DNA from: Thielaviopsis euricoi
Taxonomy: Eukaryota > Ascomycota > Sordariomycetes > Microascales > Ceratocystidaceae
DNA: 64,000 bases
Reading direction: 5' to 3'
Assembly (NCBI GenBank): GCA_001599615.1
Contig: BCHJ01000021.1
Span: 62,001-126,000 of the forward strand
The position numbers and the translations under genes are program-made. The notes beneath the pieces were generated by a model. That model saw nothing but the letters and a program-made list of their open reading frames with translations, was not told where the DNA came from and made no database searches. How positions within the stretch are numbered: the stretch's first letter is position 1; every line of letters starts with the position of its first letter. Below, in pieces: positions 10,501-20,867 of the stretch.

Positions 10501-11645
10501 CTAACAGGGGCCAAAGATGCCAATGGCGGCGTCTTGGCCAGCATTGAAAAAGGAGGCGAGGTCGTCCATTTTGAGGAAGCCAGCGGCGTATTCCATGCCC
10601 TTCTGGCGACGCCACTCGGTCCACTGCCAAGTGATTTGGCCATCGATGAGCTTTTCGGGTTCTTGGCTGATGAGATCTTGGGCCGGGGTATCGACGAGAT
10701 TCTCGTGCTTCCAGCCGCCGTCTCTTTGCGGCAAGAGGCGGGATGCGTCGAGCAGCACGGCAGGGTGCACGGTGAGTCTATCGAGCTTGAAGACGTACTT
10801 GCTGACGGCGGTGGCGTAAATCTTCTTTTGCCAGTTGTCGACAACCTTGGGCTTTTTCGGGGAGTTCTTTTTGCGGAAGCCGGCGTCGAGGAAGTCGGCA
10901 GGGCGGCCGAGTCCGGCGGGGACGAAATGGGTGACCATGTACAGCCACTTGCGGTCCCAGCTCAGCACGCGGGTCCAGACCTCGTAGGGGGCGCCGGGAG
11001 GGATTTCGCGGTGCCAGCTGCAGTGGGCGGCGCCGAGCATGATGCCGGGGGCGCCGGGGGCGGGGTTGCCGGTGGAGGGATCGACGACGAGGCGGGAGGA
11101 GGAGTTTTGGGAGAGGAGGGCGAAGCCGTCCTTGAGCAGGTAGGAGACGAGGTGAGAACGACTGACGTCAAGGTCGGAGAAGTAGGTGGAGTTTGACTTG
11201 TGGAGGTTGTAGTCGATTTCGAGGAGGGAGAGGCGCGAGGGCGAAATCATGGGGGCGTAGAGCATGGAGGGGTCGCAGGGCGGGGGCGAGCGGATCCATG
11301 AGTGGACGATGATTGCTTTCCAGACGCGGTACTAACGGGGTTAGCCGTTGGACAATGGGGAGAGAGGGAGGAAGAGAGACTCACAGTCCACATAAAAGGC
11401 ATGTTCTTCCAGTTGACCAGACCAAACACCAGCATAGCTATGCGCGACCACTTGCCGGGGCCCAGGAAGAACGAGCGGGCCAGCGCGGGCCAGTCGACGT
11501 TGTAGGCGACATAGCCAAGGCCAGCGACGACAGCAGGCAGGATGAGGCGCGCGGCTTTGATGACGAGGGCGATGCCGTTGACGGCCTGAGTCTTTTTGCC
11601 GGGCGCGGCAGCGGTAGTGGGCGGAGGGGGGTTTTCCTGGGGCAT
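10501..11645 (-). CDS. THEM6-like hotdog-fold (thioesterase superfamily) membrane protein
   Basis: CDS complement(join(10501..11331,11385..11645)), 363 aa. The N-terminal 100 residues contain one or two hydrophobic segments (about 25-48 and 66-86), suggesting a membrane anchor. The following YRVWKA... and DYNLHKSNSTYFSDLDVSR (about 127-145) is the signature helix region of the THEM6/4HBT_2 hotdog family (usually D-x-N-x-H-x-N-N-x-x-Y-x-x-D). Relatives are acyl-CoA thioesterase-like proteins, often of unknown substrate; activity is not demonstrable from sequence. The intron is 53 nt (GTGAGT, branch GGCTAACC, TAG), phase 0. The start at 11645 (MPQENPPPP) was chosen; an in-frame upstream Met at 11750 would add a low-complexity Pro/Ser/His stretch. 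It is tandem with SUB1. Confidence 0.85.
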
Positions 11646-12182
11646 GGTTGTATGGAGGTTTTGGTAGGGTGGGTGGAAGAAGGGGAGAGAGAGAGGGGGA
11701 AGAGGGGAGAAGGAAGGGAAGTGGTATTTATCGGTAGAGCCTGGGAGCACGAAGAAAAAAAAATGAGCCGATTCCGCGCTGCCGGTTCTCTCGGACCAAG
11801 TCCGCTCGCCGCCAAGAGATGGTAGAAGATGAGTACAAGTACAAGTACAAGGTCAATATGACAGCAGCAGCAGCTGTCTACTATGTAATCCCTGTCCAGA
11901 CAGCGTCGTCCTATTGGCTACAGCGGGCTAAGCGAGCCTCGGTTGGGCTAGGCGGTGGAGCCGGTGTTAGGGTTTACTTGGGTTTTTTAGGTGCGGGATT
12001 CTGACTTGCGCTCCCGAGAAAGTCTAGCTTTGTACTTGTACAAGAATTCCGCATGACGATTTTCCCCAACAAATGGGCGTAGGATTTTTTTTTAGATAGG
12101 TTGTGGTGTGGAGGGAATACAAGTAGAATAGAGTAGAATAAAGACTGGAATTTGAGACATGCAACATGGAAAAATGTAGGTA
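11646..12182. promoter_or_regulatory. Intergenic region between SUB1 and the THEM6-like gene
   Basis: Promoter side of the THEM6-like gene and 3' flank of SUB1. It carries a GTACAA array at 11833-11850, its inverted partner TTGTACTTGTAC near 12030-12043, and TTAGGGTT at about 11967-11974. No gene is seen. Confidence 0.5.
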
Positions 12183-12756
12183 TTATTCCTCTTCCTCGTC
12201 GTCGTCGTCTTCTTCTTTCGCTTCCTCCTTCTTAGCTGCTGTCGTCTTCTTGTCTTCCGCTTCCGGCACGGTTTCCAGAATCGGCAGCGTCAGGCCCTTT
12301 TCCAGGAGGGCGTTGTTGATCTTGGGAATGATGCTGATGAGCATGCGGTACTGCTCGAGGTTGAGGGTGATGCCCTATTTTTGGGGAATGTTAGCTTTTT
12401 TTTTTCTATGCATTCTGGGGAACATAAAAAACGTGCCTTTTTGCCCGGCAGCTCCTGGCCGTCTTTTTCGTAGTATTCGCGGATATTGACATATGTGGTG
12501 CCCTTGAACTCGCTGAGGGAGACTTTGCGCTTAGCGGAGAGCTGGGGGGAGTTAGTTTTCTGTTCTTCGGAGAAGAAATACATATAAGACCCACCGGCCA
12601 TGAAACCTCGTCGCCGGCGCCGGCACCCGCGCTGCTCTCGCCGTCGGTCTTGCTCTTCTTGTAGCGCGCCGCGCCGCCGTCGTTGTCTGAGCCGTCACTG
12701 TGGTGGTTGTTGCTGGCGCGCTTGGCGGGGTATTTTCTCTTTCCGTACATGGGCAT
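12183..12756 (-). CDS. SUB1: Transcriptional coactivator PC4/Sub1
   Basis: CDS complement(join(12183..12374,12437..12541,12595..12756)), 152 aa. A nuclear single-strand DNA binding coactivator of RNA polymerase II (PC4/Sub1), also linked to Pol III and DNA repair in yeast. A basic/acidic disordered N-terminus (1-53) precedes the PC4 fold: LSAKRKVSLSEFKG, then YVNIREYYEKDGQELPGKK, then GITLNLEQYRML. These beta strands match the ssDNA-binding PC4 domain. The C-terminus is Lys- then Asp/Glu-rich. Intron 1 is 53 nt (GTGGGT, branch AACTAACT). Intron 2 (12375-12436) only restores the conserved PGKK-GITL junction if it starts with GC (AG/GCACGT), so it is a probable GC-AG intron. A second Met lies two codons downstream of the start. 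It is divergent from the PX gene. Confidence 0.92.
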
Positions 12757-14553
12757 GGCGGGCGGTGGTTTTGTGATGCGAATAGAGAAGAAAAAAAAAA
12801 GGAGGTTTATGGAAAGGTGTAAGAGACGAGAGATGTGGCGATGGGTTTATTCAAAGTGTTTTTTTTTTTGTTAAATGTCTTTTAATTGCGCTTTGGCTGG
12901 TGTGTCAATTGATGCGTTCAGCTCAGCTCTGTCCTCGTCTTTGATGAATTGTTGTAGCACTAAAATGCTTGCTTTGCTGTGTTGGAAACGTTCTTGATAC
13001 CAAGCTTGATTGTGATTCCTATTTCCTATTTTCTATGGCGGCAGCATTGCAGTACACGCGTTGGCACAAAGGGAGACATACGCCTGGTCACGTGATGCAG
13101 TGAGCTTACTTTAGGTCCAGATCGGTCCAGAAGAAGCAGAAGCTTGTCCTGTCAACTACCGGACAGTGGGTATTTATAGCGCCAAGGCCACTGTAGCTGT
13201 AGCTGGGTGGAGTGGAGCTTTGTTGAAAGCTGTTTACGCCCGCCGAAGCTTTGTTGAATGAGAACACAAAAGCAAATAAAAACTACAGATCTTCTTGATC
13301 TTGATCTTGGAGTTTGTCGTAGACTTTTTATTTTCCATCGCCAACGCAGTCTAATGCACTCGACTCGTTTCGCTTATTGCTGATTTGATCTGATGAGCAT
13401 GTGGGATTCTGGCTGCTTACGCTTACGCAACGTAACGCAGTTCTTGGCTGCTGCTGGTACTGCTACTGCTACAGCTACTGCACTGCACTGTAACTCGCTG
13501 CACAAAGGCGCTAAAATCCAGGCCCGTACAGCGCCCTACAGCTATCTGGATAGCTAGCTTCATAGCTTATAATAACACAACTGCTATGCTATTCTTAGCT
13601 ACAGCCTCGTCCCGACCTGTCTCGTCTCGTCTCGCCCTGCAATATTCTGAATAGACGCTCGCTCGCTCGCTCGCCCGCTCTGACCTTTTAGCAGAGTATG
13701 ACATTTCCATGCGTGCGGTCTGATCTGATCTGATCGGCACAATCTGCTGCAGCACGCCAAACGCCAGCCAACATCGATAGTCAGTTAGTGGGTGGGTGGT
13801 AAGGCATCAGCGCTATTGCAGGGCCTGGTTGTACTGCACCTGTACTGCACCTGTACCTGTACCTGTACCTGTACCTGTACCTCTACTGATACACAAGCAC
13901 AAACACACACACAGCCGTCAGCAGTCAACCAGTTCAGTTCGTCGTTCAATCTATGCATCCGGCTGCAAGTCGATTCGATTATTCGTGAGATTGTTCTTAC
14001 CGTAGGCATTCCCTGCCCTGCCCTGCCCTTCCCTTCCTTGTTGCATCCGCCCTGGCTCCCAGTACTGCGAGTACCTGTTCCAGGCTGTTCCTTTTGTCGT
14101 CAAAGCTTAGCTTCGCCTTTACAAGTCGTCCACGTCCACCGCCTTCAGTACCACCACAAGTACCGGTACAAGCAAAGCCAAGCCCAACTCTCTCTCTCTC
14201 TTTCTCTCTGCACCATCTTCAATCCGCCCATCCCATTCCATCCCTGGTCACACCAAATTCATTCATTCTTCTTCTTTTCCTTCTCTTCTTCATCTCCATT
14301 CGCTTTTACTCTTCTCTCTTTCTCCCTCGCTTTCTTCATTTGCGTCATAGACCCCGCTCTAGCAGCTGGTTTTTTTTCATCTTTTTTTTTTCTTTTCTGT
14401 CTTCTCTCCAGCCGCCCAGTGACATGTGAATAACCGTTTTCAGTGTTTGCTGCTTGCCGCTCTTTTCTTTTTTTTTTTTTTTTTTCGAATAGACACCAAC
14501 AAATAAACACATCATTTGTTATTTGATTTGACTTGACTGATTCGACACACATC
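12757..14553. promoter_or_regulatory. Divergent intergenic region SUB1 / PX gene
   Basis: 1.8 kb. It contains pentamer arrays at 13616-13640 (CTCGT type) and 13719-13738 (TCTGA type), a CTGTAC hexamer array at about 13849-13882, a T/C-rich leader (about 14180-14420) and a poly-T run near 14467-14485. A period-5 run, ATTTG-ATTTG-ACTTG-ACTGA, sits at 14521-14540, just before the PX start. No gene is recognised. Confidence 0.55.
13849..13882. repeat. (CTGTAC)n hexamer array
   Basis: About five in-register copies of CTGTAC, preceded by two longer TACTGCACCTG units, in the SUB1/PX intergenic region. Confidence 0.9.
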
Positions 14554-17500
14554 ATGGACGCCTACTCACAGCCGGCTGTGCCCAGAGAGCTTCAGCCTGT
14601 GTCTGAGCTTCAAAACGAGCCCGAAATCCATAACGACCCTAAATTCCAGCTCCAGCTCCAAAATGACCCCAAGCTTCAATCCCAAAATCAGCTCCATCAC
14701 ACCCCAGAACCCGCCATAAAGCCGTCACCAGCGCCTTTATCAAATACCCCCGAAGTTCCACCTGCCGAACCCATATCCGTACCCGAAACCGTATCCGTAC
14801 CCGAACCCGAACCCGAACCCGAGCTGAACCCCCCGGCCGACTCTGAATACTCCGACGTCAACACCGTCGAGTCTCAATATACTGGCCATGACGCTGCCGA
14901 AGCGACTGAATCGCAGCCGTTGCTTGCAAAACCCATAACAGACCACCACGAGAACAGCGACCACAACGACAGCGACAACACAAAACTTACACCAAAACTC
15001 TCACAACAACTCATACAAGAGCCACCTCTTGACACCGATCTCGTAGCCAAAGCCCTAGACTTCTTTGCGACAGCTTCTCCATCCACGCTTTCTGGCGCTG
15101 CCGCTGCTCTGGCCGTATTGGTCTACATAGTCCTTGGCCGCATCGGCCTGGTGCTGATTGGCGCAGTCGGCGGCGTCGCCCTCTTCATTTCCTACGATGG
15201 CCGGTCTCCGCAACAACTACGACAAGTGCGGTCCGAAGTGGGCGCCCAAGTCCTGCAGCGACTTCTGGCCACCCGGCCGTCGTCGGCTGTCTACAACCAG
15301 GACTCGTCTCTGGACAAGACGCGCATTCTCACCGCGCTCGATGATTTTCCGCCGCTCACTCGCAGCGCCCTGAACCAGCTGATTGACGCTGCTATTCGCG
15401 ACTACGTACAGGCCTGGTACCGGCCCATTGTCCCCAGCGACGAGTCGTTTTCGCTGTCCTGCCGCGAAGCTATTACAAACTACATTGTCAATATCTCCAA
15501 CCACGTGTCGCGCAAACGCCCCGCCGATGTGTTTCTCGATCTAATTACCAACTCCGTGTCCATGCTGATTGTCTTCTTTTCCGAGCTGGCCACCGCCTTT
15601 GCTCAAATGCCCGCCGACTCTGACAACACCGCCGCCGCCTACACCGTCTACAACTACCTGGCCGAGCACCCCGACAGCAACCTGGCCAATCTACTGAACC
15701 AGCGCCAGCAAGTGTCCAAGCTCAAGACCATTGCCGAGGACCTGCTGACCTGTCTGGACCAGCCGCTATTTGCTTGTGCCCAGACGCGCATCTTTCTGCG
15801 CGAGATCTTTTCCGGCGTCATTCTGGAAAAGACCCTGCTGTCGTGCTCGCGCCCCGAATGGATCAATGGCTGGATCGTCACGCTTCTGGAGGCCGGAGAG
15901 CCCGATTTTAGCCAGGCCATTGACGTTGGCATGCAGTCAAAGCCGGATGCCAAGAAGCTGGCAAGTCTGGTGGCAGACAAGGATGTGCACGGGCCGGTTG
16001 GACAGGATGCGCAGAGAGAGCCAGAAAACAACGGGCCACAAGAGCACTCGCTGGACGAGAAGCGTGTCAGCAAGGCCCAGGCCCAAGAAGAAACCAAAGA
16101 CGCAATCGAAGAGATGCAGCGCATGAACCAGATGATTGCCGAAGCAGAAGAATCCCAGCGGTCAGGCCCCGAAGAATCCAAGCTCTCGACTCTCAAAGAA
16201 TCCGAGCCTGAAACTTTCAAAGGCCAACGCCCCAAAACCCCCACCACCGACGCCCACGATGCAAAGACCGGCAGTCATTCGACCCCCGAGCACGCCGTCT
16301 ACACTCCTGCCACACCGGCTTCCCGCAAATCCGTGCAAGATTCGATCCTGGAGTCTTCGCCGATCAACGAGCTGCGCCCCTTTACCAGCTTTGACCAGAT
16401 GATGCCTCCGATGAAGGATGTCGGTGCAGATGAAGATGAAGATGAAGCGGCAGCAGCCAAAAAGGTCCCGCTGACGCTTCACAACTGCACTATTACAGTT
16501 CACGACGACGACACGGAAAGCACGTGGAAGCTGCTGGGAAAGCCCAACTGGGAGTATCTGGTGCAAGTCGAGCCGGCGTCGTCACACTATCCAGGCTGGA
16601 TGGTGGTGCGCAAGTACAGCGATTTTGAGTCTCTGCACGAGATTCTGCGGCGCATTGCCAGCGTGTCCGGGTCGTCGTCTTTTGGCGACCAGCACGGCAT
16701 TCTGCCATCATGGAAGGGCCACACGCGGTCGTCGCTGCGCTCAGAGCTGGAGCGGTACCTGCGCGATGCGTGCTGGTACCAGCCGCTGGCCGAGAGCGAG
16801 GGCATGAAGCGGTTCCTGGACAAGGACCAGGGCATGCCCAAGGTGCCGGAAAAGTCGCTGTTTCGGTGGAATGCGGTGGGCGATATGCTGGACGCTGTGG
16901 CGGATGCGCCCAAGGGAGCGCTGCAGGGCGGCAAGGCCGTGGTCGGCGGACTGTTTGGGTCTATTGGAAACCTGGGCAAACGCAACGCCCATGCGCCGAC
17001 GACTGCGAGTGCGAATGCGGCGGAAACCCGGGCTGAAATCAAGTCAGAGCTGCCGCCTATTGACACGCACGGCAGCCCGCAGAGCACACCGTCGCTTGTG
17101 TCTATAAAGGGCTCGCACGAGGGCCGCTCTAGTCAGCAGTCTACGGCTGGTGACGACTCTGACTCGGCGCGCAAGTCGCAGTACGAGCGATGGGAGCGCA
17201 TATCTCGGGGCGATGGCGACGGCAGCAGTAGTAGTAACAACAACAACAATGACGACGACATGCACAGCCGGGCCAGCAGTCTGGGGGCCATGATTTCACC
17301 GCGATCGCCGTCGGTATTGAGCATGGAGCACTTGTATCTGCCGCCGCCGCCCGACAAGATGACGGACAATATCGAGACTTCGGTGTTGGCGGCAAGCAGG
17401 CAGAGAGGCAATTCGGTGCTTTCGCAGAGCAGCGGGTCGCGACCAATGCCGCCAGTGGCGCTATCGAGACACGGGACGTTTGGGTCGACAAAGGCGCATG

Positions 17501-18120
17501 TCAAGAGCGATTCGGTGGTGGCGATTACTGCAAAGACTGTGGAGGAGGAGGAGGAGAGGGTGGAGCAAAAGGTGGAAGAAAAGATGGCGGAAGACTTGGA
17601 GACAGAAAAGAAGCCCGCGCATCCGCCCCTCACGGAGCCGGAAACACGCGTGGCGGTCGAACTGCTCTTTGCCGTCATCAACGAGCTCTACACGCTCTCA
17701 TCGGCATGGAACTTCCGGCGCACGCTTCTGACAGCGGCCAAGTCCTTCCTGCTCCGGCCGGGCAACCCATCGCTCGTAGCGATCCAAGACATGATCCAGA
17801 CAAGCGTGCTAGACGACAACACAAGCGACGCAGGGCTCGCAGCACACATTAGTAAGATCCGTGAAAACGCCATGCCGACGGCGGACGAGATGGCGGCATG
17901 GCCGGCAGAAATGACAGCCGATGAAAAAGAGCGGCTGCGTGTCAAGGCGCGCAAGCTGCTGATTGAGAGCGGCCTGCCTGAGGCGCTCAAGGGCGTCATG
18001 GGCCAGAGCGCAACGAGCGAGGCGATGGGTCGGTTGTTTGATTGTTTGCAGATGGAGGAGGTGGCGCGCGGGCTTGTGTTTGGGCTGTTGTTGCAGACGG
18101 TGCGGATTATCACGCATTAG
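14554..18120 (+). CDS. PXA-PX-nexin C sorting nexin (SNX13/Mdm1-like)
   Basis: 1188 aa, intronless. Residues 1-150 are low-complexity (Pro/Glu/Gln, including an EPEPEPEL run). About 185-215 is a hydrophobic hairpin (LAVLVYIVLG...VLIGAVGGVALFISY) that should insert in a membrane, probably ER. About 255-450 resembles a PXA domain (DDFPPLTRSALNQLIDAAIRDYVQAWY). About 638-760 is a PX phosphoinositide-binding domain, with WMVVRKYSDFESLH as its core and a basic segment following. About 1027-1188 is nexin C (VAVELLFAVINELYTLSSAWNFRR). Between PX and nexin C lies a Ser/Asn/Asp-rich linker. No RGS domain is seen. Family members (Mdm1, SNX13/14/25) tether ER to vacuole or lipid droplets; that role is inferred. 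The start at 14554 is the first ATG of the frame. Confidence 0.92.
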   Translation: MDAYSQPAVPRELQPVSELQNEPEIHNDPKFQLQLQNDPKLQSQNQLHHTPEPAIKPSPAPLSNTPEVPPAEPISVPETVSVPEPEPEPELNPPADSEYSDVNTVESQYTGHDAAEATESQPLLAKPITDHHENSDHNDSDNTKLTPKLSQQLIQEPPLDTDLVAKALDFFATASPSTLSGAAAALAVLVYIVLGRIGLVLIGAVGGVALFISYDGRSPQQLRQVRSEVGAQVLQRLLATRPSSAVYNQDSSLDKTRILTALDDFPPLTRSALNQLIDAAIRDYVQAWYRPIVPSDESFSLSCREAITNYIVNISNHVSRKRPADVFLDLITNSVSMLIVFFSELATAFAQMPADSDNTAAAYTVYNYLAEHPDSNLANLLNQRQQVSKLKTIAEDLLTCLDQPLFACAQTRIFLREIFSGVILEKTLLSCSRPEWINGWIVTLLEAGEPDFSQAIDVGMQSKPDAKKLASLVADKDVHGPVGQDAQREPENNGPQEHSLDEKRVSKAQAQEETKDAIEEMQRMNQMIAEAEESQRSGPEESKLSTLKESEPETFKGQRPKTPTTDAHDAKTGSHSTPEHAVYTPATPASRKSVQDSILESSPINELRPFTSFDQMMPPMKDVGADEDEDEAAAAKKVPLTLHNCTITVHDDDTESTWKLLGKPNWEYLVQVEPASSHYPGWMVVRKYSDFESLHEILRRIASVSGSSSFGDQHGILPSWKGHTRSSLRSELERYLRDACWYQPLAESEGMKRFLDKDQGMPKVPEKSLFRWNAVGDMLDAVADAPKGALQGGKAVVGGLFGSIGNLGKRNAHAPTTASANAAETRAEIKSELPPIDTHGSPQSTPSLVSIKGSHEGRSSQQSTAGDDSDSARKSQYERWERISRGDGDGSSSSNNNNNDDDMHSRASSLGAMISPRSPSVLSMEHLYLPPPPDKMTDNIETSVLAASRQRGNSVLSQSSGSRPMPPVALSRHGTFGSTKAHVKSDSVVAITAKTVEEEEERVEQKVEEKMAEDLETEKKPAHPPLTEPETRVAVELLFAVINELYTLSSAWNFRRTLLTAAKSFLLRPGNPSLVAIQDMIQTSVLDDNTSDAGLAAHISKIRENAMPTADEMAAWPAEMTADEKERLRVKARKLLIESGLPEALKGVMGQSATSEAMGRLFDCLQMEEVARGLVFGLLLQTVRIITH

Positions 18121-18406
18121 GCGGTTGTGTTGTGATGTAATAGTATGAGATCTGGGCGTGGTGTAGTGATAGTAGAAGAAGAGATAAATTACAGCTGAAA
18201 AGCGGGGAGCTGCCACCACCAGCAAGGCTGCCCCGCCCCCACTCACTACTCACTCGCTATAACTTACCGCCTACAGTCACCTAATTACCGCTTAATTACC
18301 ACACCAAGTAAATCATCACACAACACACACAAACAATCCTCCGCTTCTCTTTTCTTCTCTCTTCCTCCTTGTGTGCATCTCTCCCCCTATCTGAGTCTGC
18401 CAAGAA

Positions 18407-19408
18407 ATGCGCAGTCTCTTTCGCAAGCTCTCTCTGTTTGCAACATCCACATTAACCCGTCCTCTCACTCTTTCCCACCTACGCTACCTCTCAACCAGCA
18501 CCAGGATGTCGTCGCCCTTGAGCCAGAACGTCAAGATAGCCTGCGTGCAGCTATCCTCTGGCGCCGACAAAGCCGCCAACTTGGCCCACGCGCGCACCAA
18601 GGTTCTCGAGGCCGCCGCGCAGGGCGCCAAGATCGTCGTGCTGCCCGAGTGTTTCAACTCGCCGTACGGCACCGCATTCTTTGCGCAATACGCGGAGCCC
18701 GTGCCAGCTGTCGGCAGCGACACTGCTGACGCCGCCACGATGCCGTCGTTTGTGGCGCTGCGCAGCATGGCGCGCGACGCCGGCGTGTACCTCGTCGGCG
18801 GGTCCATTCCCGAGCGCGAGGCTGCATCCGACAAGCTGTACAACACATCGCTGGTGTTTTCGCCGACGGGGGCGTTCCTCGCGGCGCACCGCAAGGTGCA
18901 TTTATTCGACATCAGCATCCCGGGCCAGATTACCTTCCGCGAGAGCGACGTGCTGTCGCCTGGTGCGCAGGCGACGGTCGTCGATATGGCGCCGTACGGG
19001 CGCGTCAGCGTGGCGATTTGCTACGACATCCGGTTCCCGGAGCTCGCGGCGCTGGCGGCGCGCAGTGGCTGCTTTGCGTATATCGTGCCGGGCGCGTTCA
19101 ATATGACGACGGGCCCGCTGCATTGGCGGCTGCTGGCGCAGGCGCGCGCCGTGGATAATCAGCTGTATGCGGTGCTGTGTAGCCCCGCGCGCGATGTCTC
19201 GGCTGGCTACCATGCGTGGGGTCATAGTCTGGTGGTCGATCCGATGGCAAAGGTGCTGCTGGAGGCGGATGAGAAGGAGACGATTGTGGTGGCGGAGTTG
19301 GTGCCGAGTGAGATTGAGCGGGCGCGTAGTGGGATTCCGGTGGGCACGCAGCGGCGCTTTGATGTGTATGGAGATGTGACGGAGGGGGCCAAGGTGGTGA
19401 TTTCGTGA
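18407..19408 (+). CDS. NIT3: Nit3-like omega-amidase (nitrilase superfamily)
   Basis: 333 aa, intronless. A carbon-nitrogen hydrolase of the Nit2/Nit3 branch, which deaminates alpha-ketoglutaramate or deaminated glutathione in metabolite repair. The catalytic triad is visible: Glu81 (VVLPECFNSPYG), Lys163 (HRKVHLFD) and Cys205 (VAICYDIRFPE). The segments GGSIPE and HWRLLAQARAVDNQLYAV are typical of this branch. The first 33 residues are rich in Arg, Leu, Ser and Thr and lack acidic residues, like a mitochondrial presequence. A second Met at residue 34 (18506) begins the cytosolic-type start MSSPLSQNVKIACVQLS. It starts 286 bp after the PX gene on the same strand and converges on spermidine synthase 202 bp away. 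Confidence 0.94.
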   Translation: MRSLFRKLSLFATSTLTRPLTLSHLRYLSTSTRMSSPLSQNVKIACVQLSSGADKAANLAHARTKVLEAAAQGAKIVVLPECFNSPYGTAFFAQYAEPVPAVGSDTADAATMPSFVALRSMARDAGVYLVGGSIPEREAASDKLYNTSLVFSPTGAFLAAHRKVHLFDISIPGQITFRESDVLSPGAQATVVDMAPYGRVSVAICYDIRFPELAALAARSGCFAYIVPGAFNMTTGPLHWRLLAQARAVDNQLYAVLCSPARDVSAGYHAWGHSLVVDPMAKVLLEADEKETIVVAELVPSEIERARSGIPVGTQRRFDVYGDVTEGAKVVIS

Positions 19409-19610
19409 GGTTTTGGGTGATTTCGTAAACTACTTTTAGGTAGGGGACTACATTAAGCTGGCCATGGAATGGATTTCTACGAGTTACGGCTTAAACAAGC
19501 AGTATTATAAACTGTTTAAACGTTCAAGACAAATGTACAATTTTTATTCTATTTTTTTTTCATTCTTTCTATGTTTTTATTTCATTGGAGGTGCTAGAGA
19601 CGCACACTGC

Positions 19611-20700
19611 TTACTCGAGAGCCTTCTTGGCAAACTTGGGCAGAGTGAAGGCAGCCTCGTGGACCTCGGCGCTGTAGTAGCGGCACAGCTTGTCCTCCTC
19701 CTCGGGCGACCACTTGCGCAGGGGAGTCTTAAGGTTGGCGTTGGGGTCCTTGGAGCACACCATGAAGCCAATCTGGCCCGAGGGGTACGAGGGGATGGTG
19801 GTGAAGGCGTATTCGGCAACGGGGAAGATGGACTTGCAGTCCTTCTTGAGCTGGGTGATGAGGGGCAGGTGGAGCCAGAGAGACTCGGCTAGAGAGAAAG
19901 AGTTAGCGAGGGAATACAGAGGAAGAAGAGAGGAGAGAAGAAAAAAAAACATACCCTGGGTGGTAATCACACCGCCCTCGCGCAGAGCATCGTGCAGAAG
20001 CTTGAAGTAGGGCTTCTGGAACAGCGACTCAGCAGGACCCTCGGGGTCGGACGAGTCGGTGATGATGACATCAAAGGTGTTCTTGAAGTCGTCGAGGAAC
20101 TTGAAGCCGTCGCCAACGTGGACGCGCGACTTGGGGTGGTCGAGGCCGACAGCCATGCCGGGCAGGAACTCCTTGGACAGACGAATGACAGCCTCGTCAA
20201 TGTCGCAGAGAATAGCCTCCTCGACACACTCGTGCTTGACGACCTCACGCAGGACACCACCGTCACCACCGCCAATGACGAGCACCTTCTTGGGGTTGGG
20301 GTGCGAGTTCATGGCCAGGTGGCAGATCATCTCCTGGTAGGAGAACTCGTCGCGCTCGCAGCACTGCAGCACGTTGTCGAGCACGAGCATCTTGCCGTGG
20401 TCGGTCGACTCGAAGAACATGACGTCCTGGTACTGCGACTTTTCCTTGTGCAGGATCTTCTTGACGCGGAAGATGTTGGCCTCGCCGGGCCACATGTCGG
20501 AGATTTCGCGGAACCAGCCATCTAGAGGAGTTAGCAGGTGGGCAGACAGCGGGAGTAGAGAGCAGGGCTGTAGAGAGAGGCATAGAGAAGAGCTTCTGAG
20601 AGCTATCGAGATATAAAACCGCACACAGTCATAGGCATGGAGGGGAAGAAAAATTCAACTTACCCTGGATGGTGGGGTGGGTAAGCTCTTCGTTGCTCAT
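19611..20700 (-). CDS. SPE3: Spermidine synthase
   Basis: CDS complement(join(19611..19888,19955..20521,20664..20700)), 293 aa, the typical length. It transfers the aminopropyl group of decarboxylated S-adenosylmethionine to putrescine, in the cytosol. Motifs: DGWFREISDMWPG near the N-terminus, the nucleotide-binding GGGDGG (96-101), the DIDEAVIRLSKEF segment, the catalytic DSSDPEGPAESLF (168-180), and C-terminal YPSGQIGFMVCSK. Exon 1 encodes only MSNEELTHPTIQ plus one base. Introns are 142 and 66 nt, both with GCTAAC branch sites. The 5' flank holds poly-A/T tracts around an assembly gap. Divergent from, but 6.4 kb away from, the G-alpha gene. Confidence 0.97.
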
Positions 20701-20772
20701 TTTGATAGATTTGTCGTCACGTTGATTTGCGATAATAGAAGAGAAGAAGTTCTAAAAGAGTAAGAAAAAGAG

Positions 20773-20803
<31 letters not shown>

Positions 20804-20824
20804 NNNNNNNNNNNNNNNNNNNNN
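20804..20824. other. Assembly gap (21 N) inside a poly-A tract
   Basis: 21 consecutive Ns flanked by A runs of about 30 nt on each side, so the true length of the homopolymer is unresolved. It lies about 100 bp upstream of the SPE3 start codon. Single ambiguous bases also occur at 31038, 44477 and 44479. Confidence 0.98.
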
Positions 20825-20867
<43 letters not shown>

